Source: Calothrix sp. NIES-2100
GTDB lineage: Bacteria; Cyanobacteriota; Cyanobacteriia; Cyanobacteriales; Nostocaceae
DNA length: 64,000 nucleotides
Reading direction: 5' to 3'
Assembly (NCBI RefSeq): GCF_002368195.1
Contig: NZ_AP018178.1
Coordinates: 4,932,721-4,996,720, forward strand
This document shows, in pieces, positions 60,717-64,000 of this stretch (position 1 is the first letter of the stretch; each line of letters begins with the position of its first letter). Below the pieces are notes generated by a model. That model ran no database searches, had not been told where the DNA came from, and saw only the letters and a program-made list of their open reading frames with translations. A program made the position numbers and the translations under genes.

Positions 60717-61958
60717 TTATCTATTGTTAGGCGAAATATTTTTAAAGGTATTTATATTTGGTGAAACTTTTATGTGCTTTTCAAAGCTTGTTTTTGCTTT
60801 TTGGGTTGCCTGCAAGTTTAAGCAAGCATTCACGACTACCAAGTTAGGGAATAACCAGGTTAGCTTTTTATTTGACCAATTCAGTGAAGAAATACCTATT
60901 CCTAAAACCAACAAAATAGCTAGCCAAAAATTACGCTGAAATTTTTGTTGATGGATGGCATGATAAACAACATTTATGATGATTACTAAAAATAAAGTAA
61001 AACCAATGACTCCCAATTCAACAAGAATTGACAAGTAGGTATTATGGGCTAACTTTCCTATATCTGTAGATGCACGAAAAGCATTACTACCAACTCCAAG
61101 TATAGGATTTCTTAAAAAAGAACGTAAACCTGCTTGCCATATTTCTACACGACCATTCAGATCTCCTTCGGCAATAGAACTCTCAATAGTTCCTAACCTT
61201 TGAAGTAATTCAAGCGGCACAAAGTTAGGAATATTAATTATAAATAGTGTTAACAATACCAAAAAAACAACACGTACTCTTAAATTTAAACGATGCAAGT
61301 TGCTGAAAATGTATAAGAAACCAAAAAGGCTGGTTAATAATGCACCTCGACTACCAGTGAGTAACATTGCAAAAAAAGCAGATGGGATGTACAAATAATT
61401 CAACCACTTTAGCCAGTAATATTTTGACTTATTAAGAGACAATGCTAGGTACCATGCGATTGGAATACCTAATGCCAAAATTATTCCAACATTATTGGGG
61501 TCGAAACCTATTGCAGAGTAACGTGAATTTGTTGAGATGGTAGCATTTTCATGATTTCCACTGATGAAATTTAAGACTAAGCTACTAATTGTTACCCATG
61601 CCCCCAATAAGTAAGCTTGAAGAGCATATTGAACAGACTTGGGTGTTGTATACAAATCCCAAATAATATATACGAAAATACCTAGTTGTATATAAGTTTC
61701 TAACTTGTCAAGAGTTTCTGTTACATTAATCGTCCAAAAAACACTAAATATATTCCAGCAAACAAAAATAATAACAACTATATGAAAGAAATGAGGTTGA
61801 CGAATTTTGCCGCTATAGATAACTTTAATCAGCCAAAATACTGCTGATAGTAGCCCAATTCCTCTGCTAATACTTCCTATGCTATCGGATTCGAGTATGT
61901 TTTCCCACGGAATAGTAAAAATTAAAAATAGTGAAAATATAAAAGTAAGTTTATGCAT
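60717..61958 (-). CDS. O-antigen ligase/polymerase-like (Wzy) membrane protein
   Basis: 413 residues with about ten hydrophobic helices. The O-antigen polymerase domain is seen by GFDPNNVGIILALGIPI, LLTGSRGALLTS and IVEIWQAGLRSF, GVGSNAF and HNTYLSILVELGVIG. The large periplasmic loop lies near residues 230-280. It would polymerise lipid-linked repeat units. The C-terminus (VSPNINTFKNISPNNR) is polar. Confidence 0.9.
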   Translation of the reverse strand: MHKLTFIFSLFLIFTIPWENILESDSIGSISRGIGLLSAVFWLIKVIYSGKIRQPHFFHIVVIIFVCWNIFSVFWTINVTETLDKLETYIQLGIFVYIIWDLYTTPKSVQYALQAYLLGAWVTISSLVLNFISGNHENATISTNSRYSAIGFDPNNVGIILALGIPIAWYLALSLNKSKYYWLKWLNYLYIPSAFFAMLLTGSRGALLTSLFGFLYIFSNLHRLNLRVRVVFLVLLTLFIINIPNFVPLELLQRLGTIESSIAEGDLNGRVEIWQAGLRSFLRNPILGVGSNAFRASTDIGKLAHNTYLSILVELGVIGFTLFLVIIINVVYHAIHQQKFQRNFWLAILLVLGIGISSLNWSNKKLTWLFPNLVVVNACLNLQATQKAKTSFEKHIKVSPNINTFKNISPNNR

Positions 61959-62012
61959 ATTATTTAAAGTTTAAATCACTAAAGGTTAGGGCGATATTTC
62001 TAAGTATAAAAT

Positions 62013-63461
62013 TCAGGCATCTTTAGATTTTTTGAATAAAATACGGACAAAATTCGAGGTTTGTTGAGCTATAGATTTATCTAACACAGTAATAACGACG
62101 ATGTAGCTAGAGATGCCTGCTAAAACATAGATGATAATTTGTAAATATAAATTTAACTCGCCAGCAATAAATTTTAACCCCCACATAACAGAAATCATCA
62201 ATAAGGAAGCAATCATTGGTGTGATATATTGCCCAATATAAGTAATAAAATTAATATTGATTAATTTGGCTACTGCAATTAGTGATATTGGGAATAGTAA
62301 GTAACCTATAGCAACGTAAGCAGATGCAACTGCCAAAATACCCCATTTAACAACAAATAAGAAAGCAAGGACATTACAAACTGAATTGAGAAGCATGATT
62401 TTTAAAAGCCAAGAGGCTTCTCCAACTGCCTTAATTACAGTATTATTGAAATATGAAACTGAAAGAAGAATGCCTATTAAAGATAAAACTTGCATGACTG
62501 GAATGCTTGGTGACCATTTAGAACCAAACAAAGCAAGTACAAGTTCAGGAGCTATGATTAAAAATCCCAGGAATATGGGAAAAGATATTAAACTAGTGTA
62601 TTTTGTGACTTGATAAAAAGCTCGTCGCATTCTTTCTGGTTCCATTTGTAAACGAGAAAAAGTTGGAAATGCAACGGAAGTAGTAACGCCTGTTAGCAGC
62701 TTAATCATTACTAATAAAAGTCGATAAGCGACCGTGTAGTAACCTAAAGCTACTGATCCTAAAAAATAACCAATGAGAAAATCATCAGAACGGCGATTAA
62801 AAAAATCAAGAATTTTGATTCCGGTAACGTTCGCTCCAAAACTAAATAAGTCTTGAAAATGCTTGTAAGAGAAATTAAATTTAGGTTGCCAATTACTTAC
62901 TTTCCACAAAACTATAGCTGCAACTAAACCATCAATTAAAATTTGAACAACTAAACTCCATACTCCAAAACCCAAAAAAGCCATACTCATCCCAATGGAA
63001 CCACCAACTATTGCCGCTGTTAATGAACGGAGTGTTAGACTTTTAAAAGCAAGCTGGCGACGAAGAATAGCTTGTTGGGTACTACTGAGAGCTATAATTG
63101 GCAAGCTTAATGATAATGCTTGTATTACCAGAGTTAGTTGTGGCTCATGAAATAAAATTGCTACATGTTCTGCAATAAATATTCCTACCAAGGCTAATAG
63201 AGTAGCAGATAATAGACTTGTCCAAAATGCGGTATCTAAATGTTCTGGTTCCAATTCTGACCGCTGTACAATTGCATCGCTGAATCCCTGATCTAGAAAG
63301 ATTTCAACAAAAGCAATGAAAACATTAGCCATAGCTACCAAACCAAAAACTTTTGGCTCTAATAAACGTGATAATACTAAGAATGTGAGGAACGATATCA
63401 CTTGAGTTCCCCATTTTTGGATTACTGACCAGATAACTGCTTTTGCTGCTTTATCTCGCAT
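62013..63461 (-). CDS. Wzx-like flippase (MOP/oligosaccharide transporter)
   Basis: 482 residues, twelve or more predicted hydrophobic helices. The N-terminal KAVIWSVIQKWGTQVISF and the central FFNRRSDDFLIGYFLGSVALGYY and GVTTSVAFPTFSRLQ are typical of the polysaccharide synthesis MOP family (WzxC/TuaB-type). It moves lipid-linked repeat units across the membrane. 119 nt separate it from the upstream P-loop gene. Confidence 0.94.
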   Translation of the reverse strand: MRDKAAKAVIWSVIQKWGTQVISFLTFLVLSRLLEPKVFGLVAMANVFIAFVEIFLDQGFSDAIVQRSELEPEHLDTAFWTSLLSATLLALVGIFIAEHVAILFHEPQLTLVIQALSLSLPIIALSSTQQAILRRQLAFKSLTLRSLTAAIVGGSIGMSMAFLGFGVWSLVVQILIDGLVAAIVLWKVSNWQPKFNFSYKHFQDLFSFGANVTGIKILDFFNRRSDDFLIGYFLGSVALGYYTVAYRLLLVMIKLLTGVTTSVAFPTFSRLQMEPERMRRAFYQVTKYTSLISFPIFLGFLIIAPELVLALFGSKWSPSIPVMQVLSLIGILLSVSYFNNTVIKAVGEASWLLKIMLLNSVCNVLAFLFVVKWGILAVASAYVAIGYLLFPISLIAVAKLININFITYIGQYITPMIASLLMISVMWGLKFIAGELNLYLQIIIYVLAGISSYIVVITVLDKSIAQQTSNFVRILFKKSKDA

Positions 63462-63580
63462 ATTTAAACCTCGCCCAAGTTGAAACCTGGAGTTTTTTAA
63501 AAGGGAACAGGGAAAAAAAGTATAAGATTTGGGAATAAAACGCGATTTTGAAAACCTTATATTTTAAAAATAGACATGGT

Positions 63581-64000
63581 TTATATCAATGCCATTAGAG
63601 TTTCGTTGGCAATGTGTTCAACAGATTTCTCGCTTGTATTAAAATGGAGTATTTTTATCGGAGAATTGCTTTTGATTTGGGTAATAATTTCCTCATAAAC
63701 TCGGCGATAGTTTTCTAAAAAATTATGCCCTTCTATATCAGATTTTTCCTTGACTTCATGCCAAGTATCTCGATTGTGGACTCGTTGTAATAAAACTGTA
63801 TTAGGGGCATCAAGCCAAACTACAATATCTAAAGTATTCATCCACTGAGCCAGGATTTTATTTGACCATTCCTGATAAATTGGGCTTTTTGTAATATCTG
63901 GACCACAAGCAAGAAGTCTTGCTAGTCGGAAAAGTGGGCCATGATCAAAGAGGATTGCCAAATTTTTATTGTCTTTTTCTCTCTCTAAAATTTCATGCCA
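63581..64000 (-). CDS. Nucleoside-kinase-like protein, partial (N-terminus outside window)
   Basis: The frame runs to the window edge; 139 C-terminal residues are visible, from WHEILEREKDNK to NETLMALI. Segments LFDHGPLFRLARLLACGP, TLDIVVWLDAPNTVLLQRV and HNRDTWHEVKEKSD resemble the D(R/H)xP-like, ADP-binding and LID segments of deoxynucleoside or thymidylate kinase-type P-loop enzymes. The P-loop itself is beyond the edge. It may head the EPS operon and could be a paralogue in fold of the P-loop gene at 53090. Confidence 0.75.
   Translation of the reverse strand, partial: WHEILEREKDNKNLAILFDHGPLFRLARLLACGPDITKSPIYQEWSNKILAQWMNTLDIVVWLDAPNTVLLQRVHNRDTWHEVKEKSDIEGHNFLENYRRVYEEIITQIKSNSPIKILHFNTSEKSVEHIANETLMALI

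Noticed and set aside
63581..64000. Calling the last gene complete with a start near 63961
   Set aside because: The frame stays open to the window edge, and the P-loop expected at the N-terminus is missing.
45510..64000. Naming the locus as the heterocyst envelope polysaccharide (HEP) island
   Set aside because: Gene content is generic for EPS; no specific hep gene could be identified with confidence.

Overview
The window reads as chromosome from a filamentous, Nostoc/Anabaena-like cyanobacterium (order Nostocales). The reasons are many HIP1 octamers (GCGATCGC), a psbA gene for photosystem II D1, cyanobacterial-style ATP synthase beta/epsilon genes, the plastid-type ribosomal protein PSRP-3/Ycf65, several Ser/Thr kinases fused to GUN4, WD40 or FHA domains, and abundant short tandem heptamers and dispersed palindromes. 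Species cannot be named from the sequence alone.

Layout. 1-1.8 kb: a partial WD40 protein with C-terminal Ig-like repeats. 2.1-10.6 kb (minus): a type I restriction-modification locus, hsdM-hsdS-[PIN toxin/antitoxin]-hsdR-YgjP-like metallopeptidase, preceded by a 54-residue ribbon-helix-helix protein and a 16-bp perfect inverted repeat. 11-17 kb: housekeeping genes (tRNA-Ala, hisF, ruvB, TPR lipoprotein-like or exported protein, MGT-type glycosyltransferase, HAD phosphatase, PSRP-3). 17-25.8 kb: a WD40 kinase carrying two repeat-derived in-frame peptides, a Uma2 nuclease, a ParE relic, a PIN toxin-antitoxin pair flanked by direct repeats, and two divergent GUN4 kinases. 26-30.4 kb: an SPFH/flotillin-type protein and atpC-atpD. 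30.9-35 kb: a third GUN4 kinase, a DUF4258/YgiT-type toxin-antitoxin pair, an 11-unit 21-bp minisatellite and an FHA-kinase. 35-38 kb: a DUF790 (Bax1-like) and XPB-like helicase pair. 38-45 kb: psbA, a HEAT-repeat protein, a multi-PAS histidine kinase and a large TPR protein. 45.5-64 kb: an exopolysaccharide locus.

How the parts fit together. The exopolysaccharide locus has a Wzx/Wzy-type set: tyrosine autokinase/co-polymerase, initiating sugar transferase, glycosyltransferases, Wzy-like polymerase, Wzx-like flippase, UDP-sugar dehydrogenase, epimerase, aminotransferase, two unrelated deacetylases, a DUF4091 protein and two P-loop small-molecule-kinase-like proteins. Most are collinear on the minus strand with gaps of about 35-120 nt, which suggests one or a few transcripts making and exporting an acidic, amino-sugar-containing polymer. 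The type I R-M block is also collinear, with translational-coupling overlaps. The three GUN4 kinases share a kinase-then-GUN4 plan and could be tetrapyrrole-responsive signalling proteins; that role is inference.

Limits. Everything was read by eye from the sequence and translated frames. No similarity search, structure prediction or codon statistic was run. Family names rest on recognised motifs, and substrates of the sugar enzymes are not determined.
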